A stretch of 55,786 nucleotides of DNA from Bacteroidales bacterium. GTDB taxonomy: Bacteria; Bacteroidota; Bacteroidia; Bacteroidales; JAADJA01. The position numbers and the translations under genes are program-made. The DNA lies in the NCBI GenBank assembly GCA_021740645.1, contig JAIOZL010000034.1:1-55786 (forward strand), in the 5' to 3' direction. Under the pieces are notes generated by a model, which did no database searches, was not told the DNA's origin, and saw only the letters and a program-made list of their open reading frames with translations. Shown here piece after piece: positions 42,186 through 50,447 of this stretch (position 1 is its first letter; each line of letters opens with the position of its first letter).

Positions 42186-44426
42186 ATGAATAATGGCAAT
42201 ATTTCTTTTTTCCTTATTTGTTTAATTACAGGCTTATCCTTTGTCGGCTATTCCCAGAAAGCGGAAAGTCTCAGAGACCTGCAAAGACCAACTATCGGAC
42301 TGGTATTGAGCGGGGGTGGGGCAAAAGGCCTGGCCCATGTGGGTGTATTGAAAGTACTTGAAGAGGTTGGGATTCAGCCCGACATAATTGGGGGTACAAG
42401 CATGGGAAGCATTGTGGGTGGAATGTATGCCATAGGTTACAGTTCGGAAGCCATGGAAAAAATGATGCACGCACAAGACTGGGAAATTCTTTTGCAAGAC
42501 AAAATACCTCGTAAATTACTTACCTATGAGGAAAAAGAAAATGCCGAACGATTGCTGATCACTTTCCCTCTTTCGATCAAAGGGGTTGCCTTAAAAAAAG
42601 GCCTGTATTCCGGTCAGAATATTGAAACCCTGCTTTCCAGAATTACCTCGCCCATATACCAACAGGAAGACTTTATGCAATTTCAAACTCCTTTTTTTTG
42701 CATAGCTACCGATTTACTGACCGGTGAAGAAGTAATCCTGGATAAAGGTCAACTTGGGGCTGCAATGCGAGGAAGTATGGCTATACCAACTTTTTTTACG
42801 CCCTACCAATATCAGGGGAAAACGCTGGTAGATGGAGGGGTGATCAATAATTATCCGGCAAGCAGAATGAAAGAACTGGGGGCAGATATTGTTATTGGGG
42901 TTGATGTGCAAGATAATCCCAAAAACAGTTCCCAGTTAAATTCTATTATAGCCATTATGGATCAAATATCTTCCTATTATCGCAGGGCTGCCAATGAAGA
43001 GGGTAAAAAACTTACTGATATTTACATTAGGCCAGATATTGAAAAGTTCAGCATCCTTGATTTTAATAAATTTGATTCCATTACCCTACAGGGCGAAATT
43101 GCTGCAAGAAAATATATTCCAGAATTGAAAAATCTTGCCGACTCTATAAAGGAATTGCGCGAAGTAAAACCAAAAAAATTTCAAACCAAGCCACTCGATT
43201 CCATTTATATCAATCGGGTTGAAGTAACCGGATTGAAAAAAATAAAGGAAAAACTAGTGATAGGCAAGCTCGAAATTGAAGTGCCTGGGTATGTCAAAAT
43301 CATTGAAATTGAAAAAGGAGTTAATTCGATATATGGGACTCGTTTTTTTGAAAAGGTCAACTACCACCTTGTTAAAGAATCTGAGGGTAATGTTCTTATT
43401 ATAAATGTTTATGAGATTTCAGGAGGGGAATTGGGGGCTGGATTTAATATGAATACTGATTATAATGTGGCACTGTTTCTGAATTCGACTTTTCGTAACT
43501 TAGCTATTGGGGGCTCAAAATTATTCCTTGATATGGTCATTGGTGAAAAACCCAGGTTTAAGGGACTCTATCTCTATGATTTGGGAAATAAACCAGGTTT
43601 TGGAGTGAAGCTTGATTTTCATTCTTTCTCCATAAATGATTTTAACCATAGCGGATCAAAGGATAATAAATTCGATGTAACCAATTATCTCGTAGATGTA
43701 TTCAGTCAGATATCCATTCACAATTCTATGGTAATGGGCTTAGGTACCCAATATAAACTGGCTCGTATACAGAATGAATTTCCTATTACTGATTCTAATT
43801 TCTTTAGTGCGGGTGGAGGGGAGTTTCAGGATTTTCTGAGTGCTTTTTTCTATTTAAAGATCGATACATATAACAAAAACGTTTTTTCCACCAAAGGATT
43901 TAAAATAAACTCAGAAATCAGGCGCATATGGATTCTTCAGGAAGACCTAAAAAGCAATTTTAATCTTGGTAACGCGACAACTTATTATTTTAAGTACCGC
44001 CAGAATATCCCCATGTCGAAAAACTTTACACTGAAGCCTGGGGTAACCCTCGCAGGTGTTGTTGAAGATAAAGTTCCCTTAATAACCGACTGGTATGGTT
44101 TAGGAGGCCAGGTTGAAAATCACTACATCGAAAATTATATTCCCTTTACCGGATTAAATCTGGTGGAAGACTTCGGACTTTATACCCTGGTAGGCCGAAT
44201 GGGCCTTCAATACAGGTTTGCCCGAAGACATTATCTAACCCTTAAATGGGATGTGGGAAATGTGGGGATACGCTTTAATGATTTATTTCAGAAAAAAACT
44301 ATAATTTCAGGGTATGGAATTTCATATGGGTATGAAAGTTTTATTGGCCCGGTTGAATTAACTTTGATGGGTGCTAATACAAGCCCCAACTTAAAAGTGT
44401 TTGTGAATATCGGATATTGGTTTTAA
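42186..44426 (+). CDS. Patatin-POTRA-beta-barrel outer-membrane phospholipase-like protein
   Basis: A 746-residue protein: signal peptide (MNNGNISFFLICLITGLSFV, ending SQ), patatin lipase domain (about 35-240) with oxyanion GGGAKG (43-48), the GTSMGS serine (Ser72) and the catalytic Asp216 of DGGVINN, a POTRA-like domain (about 330-405, IYINRVEVTGLKKIKEK), then a BamA/TamA-like beta-barrel (about 410-746). This order resembles PlpD-type secreted phospholipases, where the barrel exports or anchors the enzyme. I use the ATG at 42186, which begins the signal peptide. Lipid substrate unknown. It may be co-transcribed with the LutA-like gene and tex (gaps 13 and 7 bp). Confidence 0.9.
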   Translation: MNNGNISFFLICLITGLSFVGYSQKAESLRDLQRPTIGLVLSGGGAKGLAHVGVLKVLEEVGIQPDIIGGTSMGSIVGGMYAIGYSSEAMEKMMHAQDWEILLQDKIPRKLLTYEEKENAERLLITFPLSIKGVALKKGLYSGQNIETLLSRITSPIYQQEDFMQFQTPFFCIATDLLTGEEVILDKGQLGAAMRGSMAIPTFFTPYQYQGKTLVDGGVINNYPASRMKELGADIVIGVDVQDNPKNSSQLNSIIAIMDQISSYYRRAANEEGKKLTDIYIRPDIEKFSILDFNKFDSITLQGEIAARKYIPELKNLADSIKELREVKPKKFQTKPLDSIYINRVEVTGLKKIKEKLVIGKLEIEVPGYVKIIEIEKGVNSIYGTRFFEKVNYHLVKESEGNVLIINVYEISGGELGAGFNMNTDYNVALFLNSTFRNLAIGGSKLFLDMVIGEKPRFKGLYLYDLGNKPGFGVKLDFHSFSINDFNHSGSKDNKFDVTNYLVDVFSQISIHNSMVMGLGTQYKLARIQNEFPITDSNFFSAGGGEFQDFLSAFFYLKIDTYNKNVFSTKGFKINSEIRRIWILQEDLKSNFNLGNATTYYFKYRQNIPMSKNFTLKPGVTLAGVVEDKVPLITDWYGLGGQVENHYIENYIPFTGLNLVEDFGLYTLVGRMGLQYRFARRHYLTLKWDVGNVGIRFNDLFQKKTIISGYGISYGYESFIGPVELTLMGANTSPNLKVFVNIGYWF

Positions 44427-44433
44427 CTATAAA

Positions 44434-46569
44434 ATGATGGAAATTTATTATAAAAAAATAGCCAAAGAATTAAATATTTCAACCAATCAGGTTGAAAACA
44501 CGGTAGAACTATTAAATGAAGGAGCAACAGTGCCATTTATTGCACGTTACCGTAAAGAAGCTACTGGCAGCCTGGATGAAATGGTCATCACCGAAATTCG
44601 TGACCGGATGGAAAAACTGAAGGAGTTGGACAAACGCCGGGATACCATATTAAACTCAATTGAAGAGCAGGGCCTGCTTACTGATGAACTTGAAATGCAG
44701 ATAAATGAAGCCCAATCCATCACTGAACTTGAAGATATTTATCTTCCATATAAACCCAAGCGTAAAACCAGGGCCACCATTGCTAAAAGCAAAGGCCTTG
44801 AGCCATTGGCCAAAATTATCATGTCACAAAAGAATGATGATATCGATAGCAGGGCCAAAGCCTTTATTGATAAAGATAAAGCTGTAATTTCAGTTGAAGA
44901 GGCAATTAACGGAGCCCGGGATATTATAGCTGAATGGATCAATGAAAATAAATTTGCCCGGGCAAAGATCAGGAGACTATTTGAACGGGATGCTGTCATT
45001 GAATCAAAAGTAGCTAAAGGCAAGGAAATGGATGGTGAAAATTATCAAAATTATTTCGACTGGAAAGAACCGGTAATGAAATCTCCATCCCACAGGATAC
45101 TGGCCATGTTCCGGGGCGAAAAAGAGGGATTCTTAAAAGTTAAGGTGGCTCCCTCTGATGATAAGGCCCTTGATATTTTGGAAGATCAATTTGTACGAAG
45201 TGACTACCAATCCGGCGACATAGTTTTTGAGGCGGTAAAGGACAGTTATAAAAGGCTTATGCAGCCTTCCATTGAATCAGAGATAAGAGCTGCAGTGAAA
45301 GAAAAAGCAGATGAATATGCGATAAGGGTTTTTGCTGATAACCTGAGGCAGTTATTGATGGCTTCGCCTTTAGGGCAAAAAACAGTTTTAGCCATCGACC
45401 CTGGATTTGTATCGGGATGTAAAGTTGTATGCCTGGATAAGCAGGGGAAACTACTTCACAACGAGACTATTTACCCACACCCTCCTCAAAACGATACCCG
45501 GCGAGCCATCTCAAAAATCATTCAATTAGTGAGTGCCTATAAGATTGAAGCTATTGCTATTGGGAATGGAACGGCTGGCCGGGAGACCGAAAACATGTTC
45601 AGGAAAATACGTTTTGAAAATGATGTTATGGTAGTAATGGTAAATGAAAGTGGAGCTTCTGTTTATTCCGCGTCGCCCATTGCGCGTGAAGAATTTCCTG
45701 ATTATGACGTAACGGTAAGGGGTTCTGTTTCGATTGGTCGCCGGTTAATGGATCCATTGGCTGAGCTGGTTAAAATTGACCCCAAGTCGATTGGGGTTGG
45801 ACAATACCAGCATGATATTAATCAAACAGCACTGGGCAAAAGCCTAGACGACACGGTAATGAGTTGTGTAAATGCCGTGGGGGTGGAATTAAATACGGCA
45901 AGCAAACAGCTCCTCTCTTATGTTTCTGGAATTGGGCCCTCACTCGCAAAAAGTATTGTGGACTATCGGGATAAAAATGGGGCTTTTGTTTCAAGAGACC
46001 AATTAAAAAAAGTTCCTCGTCTGGGCGACAAGGCTTTTGAACAGGCAGCCGGATTTTTACGCTTGGCAAATGCTAAAAACCCTTTGGACAGAAGTGCAGT
46101 GCATCCTGAAAGTTATCCTGTTGTTAAAAAAATGGCAGCCAGTCTCAATTGCACAATAGATGATTTGATCCACGATACGGAATTAAGAAATAAAATTGAC
46201 CTTAAAGATTTTATTACGGAAAAAACAGGCCTACCAACTTTGCAGGACATTGTCGAAGAACTTACTAAACCAGGCCGTGATCCGCGTGAAAAATTCGGAT
46301 TTTTTGAATTTGCCAAAGGCATTCATAAAATTGATGACCTGGAAGAGGGCATGGTCGTTCCCGGTATTATCACCAATATAACTGCCTTTGGTGCTTTTGT
46401 AGATATTGGTATAAAACAGAACGGCTTGATCCATGTAAGCAATATGGCTAATGAATTTGTAAAGGATCCTAATAAATACGTAAAACTTAATCAAAAGGTA
46501 AAGGCTAAAGTAGTTAGTATTGACAAGGTAAGGCAGCGGATTCAATTGTCGTTGAAAGATGTGGATTAA
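44434..46569 (+). CDS. tex: Tex family RNA-binding transcriptional accessory protein
   Basis: A 711-residue Tex protein: N-terminal Tex domain (about 1-190, with VPFIARYRKEATGSLDE), YqgF/RNase-H-like domain (about 318-430, LAIDPGFVSGCK), helix-hairpin-helix region (about 490-560, YVSGIGPSLAKSIVDYR and VPRLGDKAFEQAAGFLR), and a C-terminal S1 RNA-binding domain (about 636-708, VVPGIITNITAFGAFVDIG). Tex binds nucleic acids and affects transcription; its precise activity is unclear. The start is one of two adjacent ATGs (44434 or 44437), 7 bp after the patatin gene. Length and domain order are normal. Confidence 0.96.
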   Translation: MMEIYYKKIAKELNISTNQVENTVELLNEGATVPFIARYRKEATGSLDEMVITEIRDRMEKLKELDKRRDTILNSIEEQGLLTDELEMQINEAQSITELEDIYLPYKPKRKTRATIAKSKGLEPLAKIIMSQKNDDIDSRAKAFIDKDKAVISVEEAINGARDIIAEWINENKFARAKIRRLFERDAVIESKVAKGKEMDGENYQNYFDWKEPVMKSPSHRILAMFRGEKEGFLKVKVAPSDDKALDILEDQFVRSDYQSGDIVFEAVKDSYKRLMQPSIESEIRAAVKEKADEYAIRVFADNLRQLLMASPLGQKTVLAIDPGFVSGCKVVCLDKQGKLLHNETIYPHPPQNDTRRAISKIIQLVSAYKIEAIAIGNGTAGRETENMFRKIRFENDVMVVMVNESGASVYSASPIAREEFPDYDVTVRGSVSIGRRLMDPLAELVKIDPKSIGVGQYQHDINQTALGKSLDDTVMSCVNAVGVELNTASKQLLSYVSGIGPSLAKSIVDYRDKNGAFVSRDQLKKVPRLGDKAFEQAAGFLRLANAKNPLDRSAVHPESYPVVKKMAASLNCTIDDLIHDTELRNKIDLKDFITEKTGLPTLQDIVEELTKPGRDPREKFGFFEFAKGIHKIDDLEEGMVVPGIITNITAFGAFVDIGIKQNGLIHVSNMANEFVKDPNKYVKLNQKVKAKVVSIDKVRQRIQLSLKDVD

Positions 46570-46644
46570 ATAATTATTTCATGGGATTTTCCATTGAAAT
46601 CCGGGATGAATGCAAATTTCTCAACAAAATTTATCAAACTTTCC

Positions 46645-46652
46645 TACGTTTG
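46645..46652 (+). promoter_or_regulatory. -7 box for the outer-membrane protein gene
   Basis: TACGTTTG matches TAnnTTTG. It implies a start near 46658 and a 17-nt leader, supporting the ATG at 46675 over an in-frame upstream start at 46594. The -33 spacing is poor. Confidence 0.45.
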
Positions 46653-46674
46653 TAAGTTAAATTTGAAATTGAAT

Positions 46675-47376
46675 ATGAGAGGAACCCATCTATATATTGT
46701 TTTACTTATTTTTTTTATAGGTATTTCGACAAACATTGTCAGGGGACAGAGGATCCATGGTGCTGTGATTGGCGGAATTAATCTAAGCCAGGTGGATGGA
46801 GATGAAATTTATGGATTTAGTAAATTAGGATTTAATGCAGGATTGGCAGCAATAGTGCCGGTGCAAAACAGTTTTATTTTTAGTATAGAAACAGTATTCA
46901 ATCAAAAGGGGTCCTTTCAAAGTGATAAATATTCTTCTTTTGATTCGTTAGGTAATGAACTTACTGGTCAGTATAAGCTAATGTTAAATTATTTGGAAGT
47001 GCCTGTATTATTCCTGTATAACGATAAAGATGTGATTACCGCAGGTGGGGGCTTTTCATTTGGAAGGCTGATTGATGTGCAAGAAACTGAACACGGACGA
47101 AAAATTGAATCAACTTCACTCAATACAGGGCCCTACGAACGAAATGATTTTAATATCCTCGCCGATATTCGGTTCAGGATCTTCAAAAAGACTAATTTGA
47201 ATTTGAGGTATGCTTATTCCATGAACAAAATCCGGACAAGAGACTTCTATGACCTTCAAGGCCGATTAACAGCCACACGTAAGCAATATAATAATGTAAT
47301 TTCGCTGAGACTGGTATATATGTTCAACGAAAAACCCCCGATTGCAGATTCCGAAAACAGAGAATCAGGATTTTAA
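46675..47376 (+). CDS. PorT-type outer-membrane beta-barrel protein
   Basis: A 233-residue outer-membrane protein with a signal peptide (about 1-22, ending VRGQ). Alternating strands follow: GAVIGGINLSQVDGDEIYGF, LGFNAGLAAIVPV, SFIFSIETVFNQKGSF, YKLMLNYLEVPVLFLYN, FNILADIRFRIF, TNLNLRYAYSMNKI, and the terminal VISLRLVYMF. This fits the porin-family/outer-membrane beta-barrel domain common in Bacteroidota (PorT-like); the true PorT of the T9SS cannot be distinguished by eye. It converges on adk across a terminator-like hairpin. Confidence 0.85.
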   Translation: MRGTHLYIVLLIFFIGISTNIVRGQRIHGAVIGGINLSQVDGDEIYGFSKLGFNAGLAAIVPVQNSFIFSIETVFNQKGSFQSDKYSSFDSLGNELTGQYKLMLNYLEVPVLFLYNDKDVITAGGGFSFGRLIDVQETEHGRKIESTSLNTGPYERNDFNILADIRFRIFKKTNLNLRYAYSMNKIRTRDFYDLQGRLTATRKQYNNVISLRLVYMFNEKPPIADSENRESGF

Positions 47377-47400
47377 TCTTATTTGAACAGATGGCTTATA

Positions 47401-47433
47401 AAAGGGTTTGCTATTCGGAATAACAGACCCTTT
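47401..47433. terminator. Terminator-like hairpin between convergent genes
   Basis: AAAGGGTTTGCTATT (47401-47415), loop cgg, AATAACAGACCCTTT (47419-47433). The stem is 15 bp with one mismatch and one wobble pair. It stands between the outer-membrane protein gene and adk, 15-25 bp from each stop. The T-run is short, so this is a candidate. Confidence 0.5.
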
Positions 47434-47448
47434 CCTGGCCTGCAAAAT

Positions 47449-48021
47449 TTAAATTTTTTGATCTATCTTATCACAAATGGCATTAAAAATATCATCAATC
47501 CCACCAATTCCATTAACCGCGGTGAAAGTATTTTTTGCCATATAGTAATCGATAAGCGGCTGCGTTTGATTGTTATAAATACTTATCCGGTTTTCAATTA
47601 CATCTTTGGTATCATCTTTTCTGCCTTCGAGTTCAGCCCGTTTTAGCAAACGACCAATTATTTCATCATCGTTCACCTCTAAAGCTACCACCAGGGATAC
47701 TTTCTCGTTTTTCTTCCAAAGAATTTTTTCAAGGTCATCAGCCTGATTTAAGGTTCTTGGAAAACCGTCAAACACAAATCCTTTTTTATTTTTAAACGAG
47801 TTCATTGCATCTTCAAGGATCTCAAGAAGCAATTCATCAGGAACCAGCTCCCCTTTTTCAATGATACCCTGAACTTTTAAGCCTAGAGCTGTTTTCTCAC
47901 GAATATTTTTACGAAATATATCACCTGTTGAAATATGGGCGAAGTTGTACTTTTCTGCAATCTTGATTGATTGGGTTCCTTTTCCCGAGCCAGGAGGTCC
48001 GAATAAAATGAAATTAAACAT
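47449..48021 (-). CDS. adk: Adenylate kinase
   Basis: A 190-residue adenylate kinase, which interconverts ATP+AMP and 2 ADP. Landmarks are the P-loop GPPGSGKGTQ (8-17), AMP-binding STGDIFR, FDGFPRTLNQA, and the short lid GRLLKRAELEGRKDD, which lacks the Zn-binding cysteines. The start is the ATG at 48021, because an in-frame upstream ATG at 48072 lies upstream of the -7 box (48062-48069). Its first codons overlap the divergent DUF4271 gene by 14 bp. Confidence 0.97.
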   Translation of the reverse strand: MFNFILFGPPGSGKGTQSIKIAEKYNFAHISTGDIFRKNIREKTALGLKVQGIIEKGELVPDELLLEILEDAMNSFKNKKGFVFDGFPRTLNQADDLEKILWKKNEKVSLVVALEVNDDEIIGRLLKRAELEGRKDDTKDVIENRISIYNNQTQPLIDYYMAKNTFTAVNGIGGIDDIFNAICDKIDQKI

Positions 48022-48958
48022 ATTGTATTTTTTAAGATGGTTTATAAAATTGCTATGGCCACAAATATACATTTTTGCAACATTTTTATCCTTAATTTTG
48101 ACAATATTTTATACAATTTTGAACGATTCAACATACATACTTCAAAATAATTATAATCAGGTACAACCCGATACCAACCTGAATGATTTATTGGATACTA
48201 TATCGGATAGCAATGCTGCTTCAATAAATCAAAAAACCAAGGCTCCTGTTGCATCTATTCTCCATTCAAAAAATGAAAAGGGCCTTACCATCCAACCTAA
48301 TAAACTTGATTTTATAGGTAATGACTGGATTGTTTGGCATTTGTTGATAAGCCTTGTGATTATTGCATGGGTTAATGTATTTTATAACAAAAGGTTAAAG
48401 CAAACTTTTAAATCTTTTGTCAGTCCCCGTTATCAACACATTATGACACGTGAGGGTAACCTTTTTAAAGAGAGAATTTCTATTGCCCTTTTTATCTCTT
48501 TTATAGTAAATTATTCCATTTTTATCTACCTGGGGTTAACTCAATTTATTAAACAAGATTTTTTTAGTCTGTCAGGATTAAAGCTATATGCAATTATTTT
48601 ACTTATTTTTATTCTTCTGTGGATAATTAAAAACATAGTAATTACAATAGTTGGGATTACCTTTAAAAACCCTGTGATATTAAGAAATTACCTACTTACT
48701 AATTTTATTTTTAATGTTGTTTCCTCAATTCTCATTCTCCCAATAATAATTACAGCACTGTTTGTGCCCTCTATGGAAATGTTATACATAGGAGCAATAC
48801 TGGTGCTTAGTGTGTTTATTTACAGATTGTTTAGAGAGTTTTTTACAGCTTTCAATTACAATAAATTTTCATGGTTAAACAGAATTTTATATCTTTGCAC
48901 CTTCGAAATTGCACCTATGTTGATATTTATTAAATTGATAATGAATAATTTAGGTTGA
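48008..48958 (+). CDS. DUF4271 membrane protein
   Basis: A 316-residue membrane protein if started at the ATG at 48008. An N-terminal hydrophobic segment (IYIFATFLSLILTIFYTI), a Ser/Asn-rich linker (about 55-100) and the DUF4271 domain with about six further helices (IVWHLLISLVIIAWVNVFYN, ISIALFISFIVNYSIFI, IVITIVGITFKNPVILRNYL) make it typical of this Bacteroidota family encoded before hemD. No other ATG occurs until far into the domain. TTG codons at 48098 and 48119 are alternatives, so the start is uncertain. If 48008 is right, it overlaps the 5' end of adk on the other strand. Function unknown. Confidence 0.82.
   Translation: MKLNILYFLRWFIKLLWPQIYIFATFLSLILTIFYTILNDSTYILQNNYNQVQPDTNLNDLLDTISDSNAASINQKTKAPVASILHSKNEKGLTIQPNKLDFIGNDWIVWHLLISLVIIAWVNVFYNKRLKQTFKSFVSPRYQHIMTREGNLFKERISIALFISFIVNYSIFIYLGLTQFIKQDFFSLSGLKLYAIILLIFILLWIIKNIVITIVGITFKNPVILRNYLLTNFIFNVVSSILILPIIITALFVPSMEMLYIGAILVLSVFIYRLFREFFTAFNYNKFSWLNRILYLCTFEIAPMLIFIKLIMNNLG
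48062..48069 (-). promoter_or_regulatory. -7 box for adk
   Basis: Reads TATATTTG on the minus strand, matching TAnnTTTG. The leader would be about 35 nt to the ATG at 48021. It lies inside the putative coding region of the divergent DUF4271 gene if that starts at 48008. Confidence 0.5.
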
Positions 48959-48997
48959 TTATTATTAAATAATTTTTAACAATTGGGAGAAACGAAG

Positions 48998-49750
48998 GTG
49001 AAAGTTAAAAACATTCTTGTATCACAACCGCAGCCAGCAGATCTGGATAAATCACCCTACAGTGATTTAATAAATAAATATAAAGTCAATATTGATTTTA
49101 GAAAATTTATAGTCGTCGAAGGAGTTTCAGCCAGTGAATTCAGAAAAGATAAAGTTTATATTCAGGAGCATACCGCTATAATATTTACAAGTAGAAATGC
49201 AGTGGATCATTTTTTCCGTATTGCCAAGGATATGCGGGTTGAGATTCCTGATTCCATGAAATATTTCTGTATTTCAGAAGCTACTGCATTTTATTTGCAA
49301 AAATATGTACAGTACCGGAAACGGAAAATTTTCCATGGGCAACAAAGCTTTACTGACCTGATAGAACTTATAAAAAAGCACAAAGAGGAGAAGTATTTAC
49401 TTCCCTGCTCCGACATTCATAAACTTAGCTTAATAAACGAACTTGATGCAAGTAAAGTAAGCTATAAAAAAGCAGTTATTTATAAAACTTTAGCCAGTGA
49501 CCTTTCGGACATTGAGATCAATAGCTACGACCTTTTAGTATTCTTTAGTCCTGCAGGAGTTGCTTCCTTATTCAAAAATTTTCCGAAATTCGAGAAAAAT
49601 CATACACTTATCGGGGCTTTTGGACCTACAACTGTTAAGGCTATTAAGGACTCCGGGTTAACCGTTGATATTGCAGCGCCTACAAAAACTGCCTTATCAA
49701 TGACAGTTGCAATTGAACAGCATCTGCAAAAAGTAAATAAGAAAAAATAA
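48998..49750 (+). CDS. hemD: Uroporphyrinogen-III synthase
   Basis: A 250-residue HemD-like protein that closes hydroxymethylbilane to uroporphyrinogen III in haem/sirohaem synthesis. It follows the divergent two-domain pattern of this poorly conserved family: KVKNILVSQPQPADLDKSPY, AIIFTSRNAVDHFF, YFCISEATAFYLQKYVQ, KYLLPCSD, VIYKTL, DLLVFFSPAGVASLF and GAFGPTTVKAIKDSG. I use the GTG at 48998, which is preceded by GGGAGA at a usable distance and matches where the family begins; an in-frame TTG at 48983 is the alternative. It belongs to the cluster DUF4271-hemD-rnpA-yidD-S41. Confidence 0.9.
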   Translation: MKVKNILVSQPQPADLDKSPYSDLINKYKVNIDFRKFIVVEGVSASEFRKDKVYIQEHTAIIFTSRNAVDHFFRIAKDMRVEIPDSMKYFCISEATAFYLQKYVQYRKRKIFHGQQSFTDLIELIKKHKEEKYLLPCSDIHKLSLINELDASKVSYKKAVIYKTLASDLSDIEINSYDLLVFFSPAGVASLFKNFPKFEKNHTLIGAFGPTTVKAIKDSGLTVDIAAPTKTALSMTVAIEQHLQKVNKKK

Positions 49751-49784
49751 TCCGGTTATTGATTCACCGGCTATTCCAGCTTTC

Positions 49785-50177
49785 ATGCAATCTTTTAAAA
49801 AAGATGAACGTTTACGGCATAAAAAACTTATAGACCGCTTATTTCAGGAAGGGAAATTTTTTTTTGAAGCTCCATTTAAAGTGCTTTGGATGCCATGTGA
49901 GGAAGAAATATCAGTTCCTGCACAAATACTTATTTCTGTTTCAAAGCGAAGAATTCCCAAAGCAGTGCAAAGAAACCTGCTTAAAAGACGTATTCGGGAG
50001 GGTTTTCGGAAAAACAAATCCCTCTTGTACCAGCATTTAGAGGAATATGATTTTGCAGTTAGATTTGCGTTGGTGTATTCATCTGGCAGAGTAGCTTCTT
50101 ACAGTATAATAGAGCAGAAAATAATATTAATTTTACAACGTTTAAACAAAGAACTGCGGGAAAAACAAAGGATTTAG
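49785..50177 (+). CDS. rnpA: Ribonuclease P protein component
   Basis: A 130-residue RnpA. The family signature is the RNR motif region VSKRRIPKAVQRNLLKRRIREGFRK (about 66-90), preceded by FKKDERLRHKKLIDRLFQEG. It binds the RNase P RNA for tRNA 5'-end maturation. In many bacteria rnpA follows rpmH near the origin; here it stands between hemD and yidD, as is normal for Bacteroidota. The gene starts 34 bp after hemD and is followed by yidD after 25 bp. Confidence 0.96.
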   Translation: MQSFKKDERLRHKKLIDRLFQEGKFFFEAPFKVLWMPCEEEISVPAQILISVSKRRIPKAVQRNLLKRRIREGFRKNKSLLYQHLEEYDFAVRFALVYSSGRVASYSIIEQKIILILQRLNKELREKQRI

Positions 50178-50202
50178 ATTCCCGAAAGTATATAGTTAAT
50201 TT

Positions 50203-50424
50203 ATGAGAATAATTTTGGGCAAGTTTTTAATTTTTTTAATCCGAATTTATCAATCAGCGATTTCACCCTATTTTTTACCTTCATGCAGGTACACTCCCAC
50301 TTGTTCTTCATATGGAGTTGAAGCGATTAAAAAGCATGGACCATTCAGGGGTGGATGGCTAACACTGAAAAGATTTGCCTCATGTCATCCTTGGGGTGGA
50401 AGCGGTTATGACCCTGTTCCATAA
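50203..50424 (+). CDS. yidD: Membrane protein insertion efficiency factor YidD
   Basis: A 73-residue YidD: an N-terminal amphipathic/membrane segment ([20 protein letters not shown]) followed by the diagnostic [20 protein letters not shown] and the end [22 protein letters not shown]. It assists YidC-dependent insertion of inner-membrane proteins. yidC itself is not in the window. Co-linear with rnpA, as in most bacteria. Confidence 0.97.
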   Translation: MRIILGKFLIFLIRIYQSAISPYFLPSCRYTPTCSSYGVEAIKKHGPFRGGWLTLKRFASCHPWGGSGYDPVP

Positions 50425-50447
50425 TTTGTTAACAATAAATTATTAAA

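Noticed and set aside
47383..47646. Plus-strand 87-residue frame after the outer-membrane protein gene
   Set aside because: It covers the terminator hairpin and the antisense of adk; no protein-like features.
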